A stretch of DNA of 64,000 nt from Amycolatopsis antarctica (GTDB taxonomy: Bacteria; Actinomycetota; Actinomycetes; Mycobacteriales; Pseudonocardiaceae), in assembly GCF_002262875.1 (NCBI RefSeq), contig NZ_NKYE01000014.1, forward strand, positions 124,001 through 188,000. Reading direction: 5' to 3'. Below, piece after piece: positions 41,426 through 51,940 of the stretch; within the stretch, counting starts at the first letter, position 1; every line of letters starts with the position of its first letter. Under the pieces are notes generated by a model. The model was not told the DNA's origin and did not search any database. It saw only the letters and a program-made list of their open reading frames with translations. A program made the translations under genes and the position numbers.

Positions 41426-42672
41426 ACACCTCCGCGGTCGCCCGGCTGCAACGACTGCGCTGGCTGCTCACCCTGCTGTTCACCGTCATGAACGCGATCG
41501 GCCTGGTCGCCTTCGCCTGGCTGGTGCTGCGGGAGGACACCTCGCAGAGTGAGCAGCGGATGGACGGCGAGCTGCGCCGGGTGACCTCGACCGTCACCCG
41601 GCTCATCCAGTTCGACGGCACCCTGCGCACCGGCCTCGTCGACGGCGACCCGCTGAACCGGCAGTGCCCCCAGTTCGCCGTGCTTCCCGGCAGCGGCAAG
41701 GAGTTCGAGGGCTACCTGAGCGCGAAGGCCTGCGTGACCGTCGACCCCGCGGTGCTGGGCGGGCTGGTGGGTCAGTCGGCGCGGTCCGGTTCGCTGATCA
41801 ACGGTTACATCCGCGGCCAGAACGGGGAGTGGCTGCGGGCCGGGGTGGAACCGTTCCTCGCCGACTCCGGCCAGTACATCGGCGCGGTCGTGGCGATCAC
41901 CGACGCGGGACCGGAGCAGTCCCGGCACGACCGTCTGGTGTGGATGGTCGTCGGCGGCTGCCTCCTGCTGGTGCTGGTGGTGGCGGTCTCCGGGTACCTG
42001 CTGGCTGGCCGGGCGCTGCGGCCCGCGGCGGCGGCGCTGGAGCAGCAGGAGGTACTGCTGGCCGAGACCGCGCACGATCTGCGGACGCCGGTCGCCGCGC
42101 TGCGCGCGCTGGCCGAGACGGCCCTGCGCAATCCGGCGGAACGCACCGAACTGCTGCCGCGCACGGTGCGGCTGGCCGCGCGGATGGGCAGCATCATCGA
42201 CGGGCTGCTGGTGCGCGCCCGGCTGGCCGCCGGGGTCGAACAGCTCGACCGGCAGCCGATCCAGCTCGACCAGCTCGTCGGCGCCGTGGTGCAGGAGACG
42301 CCGAAGGCCGAGGCCCGGGTCACCCTGACGACCGCGCCGACGACCGTGCTCGCCGATCCGAACCTGGTGCAGCGGGCCATCGGGAACCTGCTCGACAATG
42401 CGATCCGCTACGGCCGGATACCGGGTTCCGAGGCGATCGTGCACATCACCGTCGCGGGCGGGCGGGTCACGGTGGCCGACCACGGGCCGGGGATCGACGC
42501 GGCGAAGGCGGAGGAGAACTTCGACCGGTTCAGCAGCAGCGGTGGCTCCAGCGGCCTCGGCCTCTCCATCGTCCGGTGGGTCGCACAGGCCCATGGCGGC
42601 ACCCTGACCGTCTACAACGCCAGGGAGGGCGGCGCCATTTTCGAGCTGTCGCTGCCCGTGGTGGACGCCTAG
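41422..42672 (+). CDS. Two-component sensor histidine kinase
   Basis: 416 residues. Two transmembrane helices (WLLTLLFTVMNAIGLVAFAW and LVWMVVGGCLLLVLVVAVSG) flank an extracytoplasmic domain of about 140 residues with two Cys (NRQCPQF, SAKACVTVD) that may form a disulphide. Cytoplasmic HisKA: LLAETAHDLRTPVAALRALA (His is the phosphosite). ATPase: IGNLLDNAIRYGR (N box), VADHGPGID, SGLGLSIVRWVAQAHGG (G2). The GTG at 41422 overlaps the regulator stop. The periplasmic-type sensor faces the wall where ESX acts; the signal is unknown. Confidence 0.9.
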   Translation: MNTSAVARLQRLRWLLTLLFTVMNAIGLVAFAWLVLREDTSQSEQRMDGELRRVTSTVTRLIQFDGTLRTGLVDGDPLNRQCPQFAVLPGSGKEFEGYLSAKACVTVDPAVLGGLVGQSARSGSLINGYIRGQNGEWLRAGVEPFLADSGQYIGAVVAITDAGPEQSRHDRLVWMVVGGCLLLVLVVAVSGYLLAGRALRPAAAALEQQEVLLAETAHDLRTPVAALRALAETALRNPAERTELLPRTVRLAARMGSIIDGLLVRARLAAGVEQLDRQPIQLDQLVGAVVQETPKAEARVTLTTAPTTVLADPNLVQRAIGNLLDNAIRYGRIPGSEAIVHITVAGGRVTVADHGPGIDAAKAEENFDRFSSSGGSSGLGLSIVRWVAQAHGGTLTVYNAREGGAIFELSLPVVDA

Positions 42673-42729
42673 GTCTGTCGCGACCGCCCCGTCCCGGGCC
42701 CGGGGTGGCAGCTTCCTGCCGCGGCGAGG

Positions 42730-42760
42730 TTGACGTGGCGGGAAGGCGCTCAACTATGCT
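42730..42760 (+). promoter_or_regulatory. Promoter for a probably leaderless transcript
   Basis: TTGACG (42730-42735) and TATGCT (42755-42760) precede the ATG at 42767 by only six bases, so the start of transcription should fall on or next to the start codon. No ribosome site is seen before that ATG, in agreement. The spacer of 19 bp is long for a housekeeping promoter; reading the -10 as ACTATG gives 17 bp. Confidence 0.5.
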
Positions 42761-42766
42761 GACGCG

Positions 42767-44742
42767 ATGCTCGGGTTCACTGGGCGCAGGCGACCCGGCA
42801 CAGAACGCGGACGACCTGCCACCAACCGTCTCGGCGGCAAACTTCCACTGATCTTCCTGGTGGCTGCCTGCGCGGCAGGCGTCGTCGCGGCCGTCACCGG
42901 CGCGGCCAAACCGGTGCAGGACCTCGAGTTCGCGCAGGCCGGCCACTGGGTGGCCAATCCCGAACTGGGCGTCGTATTCCATGTGGACGGTGCGGCGAAA
43001 ACCGTGGACGCGCAGGGAAACGTGCCCGGGCTCGAGGCGGACAGCCAGGTCGTCCAGGGCGCGATGAACGGGTACGTGGTCGGCAGCTCGCGCATCATCG
43101 AGTTCGGCAAGTCCACGCTGTCCGTGCAGCGCACGCTGACCCCGCCGGTGCCCGAACGGCCGGAGACGATCGAGGCGGCCGGTGGCCCGTACCTCGTCTA
43201 CCGGCAGGCCGGGCGGGTGGTCCGGCTGGGCGACCGGCACGCGACCATTCCCACCGGCGGTCCGGTCGGCAGTCCTGTCGTCGCCCCGGACGGCACGCTG
43301 TGGCTGCACCGGCAGAGCACCGGCGTGGTCTGCATGCTGCCGAAGGACTCCGCGGAACTGTCCTGCCCCGGAGCGCTGCCGGCCGGTCACGACGGCGGGC
43401 TGACCGTCGCCGCGGGTGCTCCCATGTTCGTCGACACCACCGCGGACCAGTTGATCCCGGTCTCCGCGGAAGGGCCGGGCACCGCGGTGCCCGCCAACGT
43501 GGATCTGCGTCCGGAGTCGAAGATCGGCGCCAGCGACGCCGCGGGCAGGGTGCCGGTGCTCGACTCCGGTGCCGGCCGGATGCACCTGGTGGACACCGCC
43601 GAGACCCGTGGCGGCGAGACCGCCGCCACGCCGGTCACCGTCGAACTGCCCGCGGGTGACTACAGCGATCCGGCCAGCAGCGGCGACTCCGTGGTCCTGC
43701 TGGACCGCGAGGGCAGCAAGGTGCACGTCTACTCCGGTACCGGCGAGCAGCGCGCGATCACCCCCGTCCCGCGGGAGAACGGCGAGCCGAGGCTGACCAA
43801 GGGCGACGACCAGCGGGTGTACGTGGACGGCGCCGAGGGCAGGCACGTGATGGTGGTCGGCGACGGCGGCGAGGTCAGCGAGGTCCCGCTGGTCGAGGGC
43901 GACCGGCCGGAGGAACCCGCCGAGCCGGACGCGACGCCGCCGCCGAGCGCGCCGCCGGTGGCCGAGGCACCCGCTCCGCCCCCTGCGGTGGAACCGCCCG
44001 CGCCGGAGGCCACGCCGTCCCCGGAGCGGCAGCGCACCGTCGCTCCCGAACCGACCACGGAACCCGAACCGACCACGGAACCGGAACCCGAGCCCGCACC
44101 CGATCCGGCTCCGCCACAGCCGCCCGAGCCCGAACCGCCCGTACCGCAGCCGGCCAGCCCACCGGGCATGCCCCCGGACCTGTTCGCCGGATCCGGTAAC
44201 GGCGGGCTGCTGGTGACCTGGGGCGAGGCCGCGGCGAACGGCGCCGAGGTGACCGGATACCGGCTGAGCTGGACCTCGCTCAACGGTGCAGGCGGTGACG
44301 GCTCGACCACCAAGGCCGCGGGCGACCGGTCGGCGATCGTGACCGGGGTGCAGGAGGGCGGTCGTTACCGCGTCACGCTGGCAGCGGAGAACAGCGCGGG
44401 CCGCGGCACCGAGGCGAGCGCGGTGACCCTGATCGAGGGTGACGGGCCGCCGGGCGACCGCTCGGTGACGGTGTCCCGGGGCGCGGACACCACGTACGAG
44501 AAGTGCGTGGCGCCGAACTGTGCCTTCGTGCGGGTCGAGATGTCCGGTTTCGAGCCGGACACCGAGTACACGATCAATCCGCACGCCGACGAATGGGGTG
44601 ACTTCAATCCCGGCGTCACGCTGACCACCGACGAGAACGGATCGATGACCATCGACGACCGGTTCCCCTTCGACGGGGTGGGCCAGCACGTCTGGGTCAC
44701 GGTGGACGGCGCCGAATCCAACCATTTCCTGTGGAGTGAGCA

Positions 44743-44746
<4 letters not shown>
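42767..44746 (+). CDS. ESX-locus membrane protein with beta-propeller-like and fibronectin III domains
   Basis: 659 residues. After a basic start comes one transmembrane helix (KLPLIFLVAACAAGVVAAVT), then a large extracytoplasmic region of repeated beta strands (VVRLGDRHATIPTGGPVGSP, GAGRMHLVDTAETRGGETAA, VYVDGAEGRHVMVVGDGGEV), a Pro/Glu-rich linker, and a fibronectin-III domain (LLVTWGEAAANGAEVTGYRL ... YRVTLAAENSAGRGTEA). A C-terminal piece has a Cys pair (KCVAPNCAF). It probably acts as a wall-side scaffold or sensor. Its stop overlaps the MoxR start by four bases (GTGA), so it leads the MoxR/DUF58/transglutaminase-fold operon. Confidence 0.78.
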
Positions 44747-45702
<956 letters not shown>

Positions 45703-45704
45703 CC

Positions 45705-46844
45705 ATGCGCCTCACCGGGCGCGGCATCGCCCTGCTCGTCTCGGCGGTCTGCCTGCTCGGATTCGGCCAGTGGACGGGATTCCCGCTGTTGTCCCTACTC
45801 GGTGCGACCCTGCTCGGAGCGGTGGCCGCCGCCGCGCTGGTGCTGATCCGGCAGCCCGCGGTCGGCATCCGCCGGGCCGTCTACCCGGATCGGGTGGAGC
45901 GCGGGCGTCCGGCACTGGCGCAACTCCAGGTCGCCAACCCGAACACCTCGCGGCTGGCCGGGTTGCTGGCCACCGACGGTGAGGGCGGCGGGGAGCGCAC
46001 GATCCGGATTCGGCCGCTGCTGCCCGGCGCCGAGGCCACCTACCACTACGAACTGCCGACCGGCGTTCGCGGCCGGATGACCGTGGGTCCGTTGACCGTG
46101 CACCGGGTCGACCTGTTCGGCCTGGCCCGCAACAGCCGTCCCGCGGGCGGCACGGTGACCCTGCGGGTGCACCCGCGGCAGTGGCCCGCGCACGCGCTCG
46201 TCGGCGGGCATCCCCGGCACCACCACGAGACGACCAGCATCGACGACTCGCTACGCGGCTCGATCGACCTCACCGACGTCCGTGAGTACGTGCCCGGCGA
46301 CGAGGTCCGGCTCATGCACTGGAAGGCGACCGCGCGGACCGGGCGGCTGATGGTGCGCGACCTCGCCGACCCGGAGCAGCCGCGGTTCACGGTACTACTG
46401 GACACCAGGCCGGATTCCTTGCCGGGCAACGATTTCGAGGAGGCCGTCGATGTGGCCGCCTCGTTGCTCGCGGCCTCCGCGCGGGCAGGGCATCACAGCA
46501 GGCTGGCCGCTTCGGGCGGTACCGACCTGCCCACCTCCGGCGGCCCGAGGGCGGCCCGGTCGCTGCTCGACGAGCTCTGTGATCTCGGGCAGGACGGCGA
46601 GCGCGGCGCCGCGCTGGTCCCGGCCGCGCTGACGACGGGGCGGACCGGCGGCGGCTGCCTCGCCGTGGTCACGGCCGCCGCCGCGGACCTGGGTTCGCTC
46701 GCCCTGCTGCGCCGCCGTTACGGCACGGTCTTCGTGATCGCGTTGTCCGCCGACGGGCGCCCGCCCGCCGCGGCCGGGATGAAGGTGCTTGCCGCACGGT
46801 CCGCGGAGGAGGCGATCCGGCGGTGGAACGAGGTGACGACGTGA
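45705..46844 (+). CDS. DUF58 domain membrane protein
   Basis: 379 residues. Two transmembrane helices near the N-terminus (GIALLVSAVCLLGFGQW and LLGATLLGAVAAAALVLIR), then a beta-rich region and the DUF58 core with DVREYVPGDEVRLMHWKATA and TGRLMVRDLADPEQPRFTVL, a degenerate von Willebrand A fold. DUF58 proteins work with MoxR ATPases, here the gene 2 bp upstream. Its stop overlaps the next start by four bases (GTGA). Function in secretion is inferred by position. Confidence 0.88.
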   Translation: MRLTGRGIALLVSAVCLLGFGQWTGFPLLSLLGATLLGAVAAAALVLIRQPAVGIRRAVYPDRVERGRPALAQLQVANPNTSRLAGLLATDGEGGGERTIRIRPLLPGAEATYHYELPTGVRGRMTVGPLTVHRVDLFGLARNSRPAGGTVTLRVHPRQWPAHALVGGHPRHHHETTSIDDSLRGSIDLTDVREYVPGDEVRLMHWKATARTGRLMVRDLADPEQPRFTVLLDTRPDSLPGNDFEEAVDVAASLLAASARAGHHSRLAASGGTDLPTSGGPRAARSLLDELCDLGQDGERGAALVPAALTTGRTGGGCLAVVTAAAADLGSLALLRRRYGTVFVIALSADGRPPAAAGMKVLAARSAEEAIRRWNEVTT

Positions 46845-48988
46845 GCCCGGTGCGTGCACTGCCCGCGGCCTGCGTGGTGCTTGCGGCCGTGGTCGCCGGG
46901 CTGCTGTTCGCCCCGGTGTTCGGGATCGCCGAACTTCTCCTGCCCCTCGGCGTGCCGGCGCTGGCCGGATACCTCGCCGCCCTGCTCTGCTCCCGCGGCG
47001 CCGCGGGAGCGGCGTGGCGTCCGGTGGCGGTCACGGTGGCCGGACTGCTGGCGGTGGTCGAGGTCGTGCTGTGGCCGACCACCGCCGCCGGGCTGCCCAC
47101 CGGTGAAACCCTGCGGGCGCTGGCGGCCGGGGTCACCGACTCCTGGCAGTCGACGCTGCAGTCGACCTGGCCGGCACAGGCGGATCCGGACCTGGTGCTG
47201 TTCGTCCCGCTGCTGGTGCTGTTCGCCTGCGTGCTCGGACTGGAACTGCTGTACCGAGTGGACAGTCCACTGTGGTCACTGCTGCCGAGCGTGCTGGTGC
47301 TGGTGCTGAGCCAGTTCTACGTGGCGCTCACCGCCGGAGCCGCGGTGCTCGCCGGGATCGGGTACGCCGCCGTGGCCGGCACGTTGCTGGCGGCCTCCCG
47401 GCGGGAGCGACCGGATCCCGGCCGGGCACGGGAGCGCGCCCAGCCGGTGCCGTTGTTGCTGCTCGTCCCGCCGGTGGTGCTGGCGGTGGCCTGCGCGCTG
47501 GTGGCCGGACTGCTGATGCCCGTTCCCGAGGCCCGGTTCTCGCTGAAGGAACAGCAACTGGCCCCGCTGGACCAGACCAGGGTGGACAACCCGCTGGGCC
47601 GGATCGCCGGCCGCCTGGCCACTCCGGAGACGCCGGTGTTCCAGGTCCGGGGCGCGGCAGGCGCCGACCGGTGGCCGCTGGTCGTGCTGGAGGACTTCGA
47701 CGGGGTCAACTGGCAGCCCGGCACCCGGTACCGGCGCCTCGGTGCGGAACTGCGTCCCTCGCCCGGGGTGACCGTGCCGGTGACCCGGCGGGAGGCGGAG
47801 CTGGTCGTGGCCGACCCGGCGGCGCTCGGCGGGCCGTGGCTGCCCAGCAGGCCGTCGCCGGCCGGTGTGTCCGGCCTGGACCCGCTGGTCGAGGAGCGGC
47901 AGGGGACCCTGCTGCGGCCGGGAGCCACCGGAGCGGCCGACTACCGCCTCACCTGGTGGGAGCCGGAGATCGACTCGCTCGCCGACGCGACTCTCGACCC
48001 GTCCGCGCCGGGCGGACTGGCCGGGATCGGTGTGGTGCCCGACGGGATCCCGCAACTCGCCGAGCAGGCCGTGCAGGGCCTGCGTCCGACCTTCGAATCG
48101 GCCGTGGTGCTGGAGCGCTGGATGCGGGACAACTACCGGCTGGCGACCGGGCCGAACCTGCCCTCGGGCCACGGCTGGCGGCAGCTCACCGAGTTCCTGC
48201 TGGAGTCCAGGCTCGGGACGAGCGAGCAGTTCGCCGCCGGCTACGTGGCACTTGCCCGTTCCCGCGGTATCCCGGCCCGTCTCGTCGTCGGATTTCGTGC
48301 CCCGGGGCCGGGGGAGGACACGGTACGCAACGGGGACGCGCTCGCCTGGCCGGAAGTCGCGGTCAAGGGCGTCGGCTGGGTGCCGCTGGATCCCAGCGGT
48401 ACGGCCACCGCGCCCGGGCCCAGCTCCGGGGCGGGCCTGGCCGCGGCGGCCGCCAGGGTCCGGGAGGACCTGCCGCCGCCGCAGGACCTGCGCGATCCGC
48501 CGGTCGCTCCGCCGGAGGAGGCCCCGGAACGGGCGGACGACGGCGGAGGCTTCTCGATTCCGTGGCAGGTACCCGCCTTGCTGCCGGTGGTGTTGCTGCT
48601 GGGCTGGCTGATCGGTGTTCCGGCGCTGACGGCCTCGCGGTCCTGGCGGCGCAGGCGACGCACCGGGCAGGAGTCGGTGGTCGGCGCCTGGGCGGAGGCC
48701 CGTGACCGGCTGCGCGCGCACGGTGTGCCGGTGATGCCTGGGATGACCGTGCGGGATCTCGCGGCCGTCGCCGCCGGACGGGTCGATCAAGCCACTGTGG
48801 ACGGTCTGCGTTCACTGGGCCGGACGGTGGACCAGGCGCTGTGGGCGAACCCCGCTCCGCCGGTGGAGTACAGCGGGGCCGAGGCCTGGGCGGCGGTGCG
48901 GGTGGTGCGGCAGGGGCTGGCCCGGCGCGGGCCGCGGGCCCGGATACGGGCGATCTGGCGGCCGCCGGGAGTCCGTCCCCGGCCGTGA
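46841..48988 (+). CDS. Transglutaminase-fold membrane protein lacking catalytic residues
   Basis: 715 residues. About six N-terminal transmembrane helices, then an extracytoplasmic transglutaminase-like domain (TgpA type) and a C-terminal helix (PALLPVVLLLGWLIGVPAL) with a cytoplasmic tail. The domain has LGTSEQFAAGYVALARSRGI and PARLVVGFRAP, where active enzymes have Cys in G-x-C-E-x-F-A; here it is Ser. The second motif reads DALAWPEVAVKGVGWVPLDP, where Leu replaces the usual His. The Asp is kept. The protein is probably a structural or binding pseudoenzyme. GTG 46841 overlaps the DUF58 stop. Confidence 0.85.
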   Translation: MSPVRALPAACVVLAAVVAGLLFAPVFGIAELLLPLGVPALAGYLAALLCSRGAAGAAWRPVAVTVAGLLAVVEVVLWPTTAAGLPTGETLRALAAGVTDSWQSTLQSTWPAQADPDLVLFVPLLVLFACVLGLELLYRVDSPLWSLLPSVLVLVLSQFYVALTAGAAVLAGIGYAAVAGTLLAASRRERPDPGRARERAQPVPLLLLVPPVVLAVACALVAGLLMPVPEARFSLKEQQLAPLDQTRVDNPLGRIAGRLATPETPVFQVRGAAGADRWPLVVLEDFDGVNWQPGTRYRRLGAELRPSPGVTVPVTRREAELVVADPAALGGPWLPSRPSPAGVSGLDPLVEERQGTLLRPGATGAADYRLTWWEPEIDSLADATLDPSAPGGLAGIGVVPDGIPQLAEQAVQGLRPTFESAVVLERWMRDNYRLATGPNLPSGHGWRQLTEFLLESRLGTSEQFAAGYVALARSRGIPARLVVGFRAPGPGEDTVRNGDALAWPEVAVKGVGWVPLDPSGTATAPGPSSGAGLAAAAARVREDLPPPQDLRDPPVAPPEEAPERADDGGGFSIPWQVPALLPVVLLLGWLIGVPALTASRSWRRRRRTGQESVVGAWAEARDRLRAHGVPVMPGMTVRDLAAVAAGRVDQATVDGLRSLGRTVDQALWANPAPPVEYSGAEAWAAVRVVRQGLARRGPRARIRAIWRPPGVRPRP

Positions 48989-48998
48989 CCCGGGCTCG

Positions 48999-50828
48999 TC
49001 ACGGCGAGCAGACGGCGTCGCGCAGCGGCCGCGGCGCGCTCTCGACGAACCTCGGCCCGTCGGTGGCCTGCACCGAGAAGCAGTACGGCCGCACCGGATC
49101 GATCTTGACCCGGTACGTGGTGCTGGTTCCGGCGAAGAACACCTCGTTCTCCTCACCCTCGGTGGCGACGACCACCGCGTAGTCCACCGGCTCACTGCTC
49201 TTCCAGGACAGTTGCACGAAGTCCCCCTGGTCGATCGGCTCGTTGAGCGTCACCTCCAGTGGAAGCCCCTCGATGGCGCTCGTGGGCGGCCCGATGTCGA
49301 CGGTGCTCGGCGGCACGGCGAGTTCGGTCGGGCCGCTCAGCAGCAGCAGTACCGCCACGACGGTGAGCAGTGCGAGGCCGCCGCCCGCGGAGACCAGCAG
49401 TGCCGTGCGGGAGAACCGGCGCCGGGGGGATTTCGGGCCGTACACCAGGATCGGGCCGTCCGAGGCGGTCGCCGCCGGCGGCGGGGGAGGTGCCAGGGGT
49501 GCCCCCGGCGGCGGGTAGGCCTGCCGGCCGCCGGGCGCGGCGAGGGGCGCGATGCCGAGCGGCTGCCCGGCGGGTGGTGCCGGGGCGGCGGGACGCGGCA
49601 CCGGGGCCGCCGGGTCGGTGAAGTCGTCGAAGGCGCCGTCCGGCACCGGTTCCGGGCGGCCCGGGGCGGGCTCGGTCTCGTGGAAGTCGTCGAACTCGCG
49701 GGGGCCTACCGGGCCGGCCTGGTTCGCTCTGCCCGCCGCCATGTCCGCCGGGAGCCGCATGGTGACCTCCGCGTCCGGCTCCTGTGCCCGCGGCTCCGGT
49801 GGGGCGGTGGGGGCCGGGTGCACGGTGGGGGCCGGGTGCACGGTGGGCGGCGGTGCTGGGGACTGGTTCGTGGGGGGTGCCGTCGCGGCGGGCGGTGGCG
49901 GCCCGGCCGGTGGCTGCGGGCCTGGAGCCTGCGGGCCAGGGGTTTGCGGGACGGGGGTTTGCGGGACGGGGGCCGGGTAGACCGGCGGCGGGTAGGACGC
50001 CTGCTGCTGCGGCTCCGGCGCCACCGGTCCGAGCAGGTTGCCCAGCCGCATCGCCACCCGCGCCGCGTCCAGCGGCCGGGCGTCCGCGTTCTTCTCCAGC
50101 AGGGCGGACACCAGTTGCCGCAGGCCGGCCGGCACGTCGTCCCGCTCCAGCACAGGGGCGGGCGAACCCAGCACCCGCAGGACCCGCTCGCCGGGCTGTT
50201 CCCCGGTCCGACCGCGGTGCGGTGAGGTACCGGAGAGGGACAGGTACAGGATCACCCCGAGCCCGTACAGGTCGGAGCGCTCGTCGGCGGTGCCGTTGCG
50301 GATGGTTTCCGGCGGCAGATAGTCCACTCCGTTGAGCGGGTCACGGGGGAAGGCCCGGCGCATCGTCAGCCCGAAGTCGGAGAGCACCGCCTCACCGGAC
50401 GGGCGGAACAGCACGTTTCCCGGCGTGACCTCACCGTGCACCAGGCCGGCGTTGTGCGCCGCGGCGAGCGCCACGGCCAGCGCCTGGCCGAGGGCCAGCG
50501 CGTCGGTGACCGAGAGCGGGCCGAAGGTGCCGATCAGCTCCGGCAGCGACTGCGCGCACAGCTCCATCCGCAGGGCACAACGGCCGTCCGGGAAGTCCTC
50601 CAGAGCGTCGGCCACCAGCACCGGAGCGAACGGCCGCAGCTCGGCCAGCCGCCCCAGTTCGGCGTTGACCGCCGACTGCGCACGCCGGTCGAGCCGCCCG
50701 GGGTACACCTTCAGCGCGAACGCCTGACCGGAGGCCTCGTGCACACCTGCCAGTACCGACGCCGTCGGGCCGTCGCCCAGCGGCACCAGCTCGCCGTGGT
50801 CCGGATTGGTGGCCATCATGGTGCTCAT
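48999..50828 (-). CDS. Serine/threonine-kinase-like membrane protein with C-terminal FnIII-like domain
   Basis: 609 residues. Kinase domain about 10-270: glycine loop LGDGPTASVLAGVHEA, Lys in AFALKVYPGR, catalytic loop AGLVHGEVTPGNVLFRPSGE, DFG in LSDFGLTMRR, APE-like DYLPPETIRNG and regulatory tail. The HRD Asp is Glu (HGE), so activity is doubtful. A long Pro-rich linker, a transmembrane helix (ALLVSAGGGLALLTVVAVLL) and an outer domain with FVQLSWKSSEPVDYAVVVAT and YCFSVQAT complete it. The topology is PknB-like with a fibronectin-type sensor. Start ATG 50828 with GGAGG. Confidence 0.85.
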   Translation of the reverse strand: MSTMMATNPDHGELVPLGDGPTASVLAGVHEASGQAFALKVYPGRLDRRAQSAVNAELGRLAELRPFAPVLVADALEDFPDGRCALRMELCAQSLPELIGTFGPLSVTDALALGQALAVALAAAHNAGLVHGEVTPGNVLFRPSGEAVLSDFGLTMRRAFPRDPLNGVDYLPPETIRNGTADERSDLYGLGVILYLSLSGTSPHRGRTGEQPGERVLRVLGSPAPVLERDDVPAGLRQLVSALLEKNADARPLDAARVAMRLGNLLGPVAPEPQQQASYPPPVYPAPVPQTPVPQTPGPQAPGPQPPAGPPPPAATAPPTNQSPAPPPTVHPAPTVHPAPTAPPEPRAQEPDAEVTMRLPADMAAGRANQAGPVGPREFDDFHETEPAPGRPEPVPDGAFDDFTDPAAPVPRPAAPAPPAGQPLGIAPLAAPGGRQAYPPPGAPLAPPPPPAATASDGPILVYGPKSPRRRFSRTALLVSAGGGLALLTVVAVLLLLSGPTELAVPPSTVDIGPPTSAIEGLPLEVTLNEPIDQGDFVQLSWKSSEPVDYAVVVATEGEENEVFFAGTSTTYRVKIDPVRPYCFSVQATDGPRFVESAPRPLRDAVCSP

Positions 50829-51238
50829 TGTGCTGCCTCCGTTCGGGTCTCGTTCGGCCTGTTCCCGGTGACCGTCCGGTCCGGGCGCGCTCACCGTCCG
50901 CCGTGCCCCGCGATCGCCGGTACGGGCGATTCCGGAAGCCCGCCGCTCGTACCGGCCGCGCCGTCCGCACCCCTCGTGCCGCGTGCGCTACTCGTACCGT
51001 CCACATCGGACGCCCGTTGGACGGCGGATCGTTCGGGCATAACGGATTCGTCCACCTCGGTACGGAGTCGGCAGCGGGCTTCGCGGCAGGCGGACCGGAC
51101 ACGCCCGAGGTTCGCTGTGGCCACCACTGGCTCCCTCCTGGCCGCCGCGCGGTGTCGCGCCGCACGTTTCATCGTAGGAACGCGCCGCGGCGGTGGGGGC
51201 GCGCGGCAGGTTGCTGCCGTGCCGGGTGGCCGCCCTGC
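50829..51238. other. Intergenic region with a doubtful small frame
   Basis: 410 bp upstream of the kinase-like gene. A 93-codon minus-strand frame at 50891-51172 begins MKRAARHRAAARREPVVATA and is Arg/Ala/Gly-rich; I see no family and no good ribosome site, so I leave it uncalled. The kinase promoter must be here. Confidence 0.35.
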
Positions 51239-51799
51239 TCAGGCCGTGGGCTCACGGTGCTGCTGGGCGGTGAACCGTTCGGTGTCGTCGGTGTCGTCGG
51301 TGGCCGCGAGGGTTCGGCGGCGTGACCGGAGCCGGAGCGCGAGGCCAAGGGCGGCCGCCAGGAGGACGGCCATCCCGGTGCTGAACCACCAGGTCCAGAT
51401 CGTGCCGGTGTGGCCGGTGACCGTCATGAGTTCGACGTACGTACCCGCCTCGAGCGGGCGCTTGTCGGGAAAGGTGTTGTCGAGGGTGATCTTGTCGGTC
51501 TCGGCGAGCACGTGGTTGTTCGCGCGGAAGTCGTCGAGGTCGGCTTCGTAGCGCCGGCCGGTCCAGTCGAACAGGACCTTGCCGCCGTCCGGCCTGATCG
51601 CCATGAACAGCGTCCTGTTCTCGAATGCCCCGTTCTCGTGCGAGATCAGCAACGGCCAGGCGGTGACCGCGCCCTCTCGTCCGCCGGTCTCCTGCCGGAT
51701 CTGCGCGGCGGTCTGCTCGGGGGAGAGCCCGGGCCGCGGCCCGCAGGACGTCAGCAGGGCGAGTATCGCGACGATGGCGACAGCCGGCTTCCAGGGCAT
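51239..51799 (-). CDS. Lipoprotein with C-terminal transmembrane helix
   Basis: 186 residues. Signal peptide KPAVAIVAILALLTSC with lipobox LLTSC, a mature extracytoplasmic part of about 110 residues (LSPEQTAAQIRQETGGREGA, LISHENGAFENRTLFMAIRP), then a transmembrane helix (WTWWFSTGMAVLLAAALGLAL) and a basic/acidic tail. I do not recognise the family. A lipid anchor plus C-terminal helix would tether both ends to the membrane. It lies between the kinase-like gene and eccD, divergent from eccD, and may be an ESX accessory protein. Confidence 0.65.
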   Translation of the reverse strand: MPWKPAVAIVAILALLTSCGPRPGLSPEQTAAQIRQETGGREGAVTAWPLLISHENGAFENRTLFMAIRPDGGKVLFDWTGRRYEADLDDFRANNHVLAETDKITLDNTFPDKRPLEAGTYVELMTVTGHTGTIWTWWFSTGMAVLLAAALGLALRLRSRRRTLAATDDTDDTERFTAQQHREPTA

Positions 51800-51940
51800 A
51801 CGAGCAGGATCTCGGAACCCGCCGTGGTGGCGGGGTGGCACGGCAGGTTGCTGCCGTCGCGCTTGTCGCACCCGCGCACGCCGACGAGTCTGGGCGGCGA
51901 CGCCGGGCTACGCGCCGACCGGCGCGGGAGGAGACCGATC

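Noticed and set aside
50891..51172. 93-codon minus-strand frame upstream of the kinase-like gene
   Set aside because: Low-complexity Arg/Ala/Gly composition and no ribosome site; cannot be supported as a gene.
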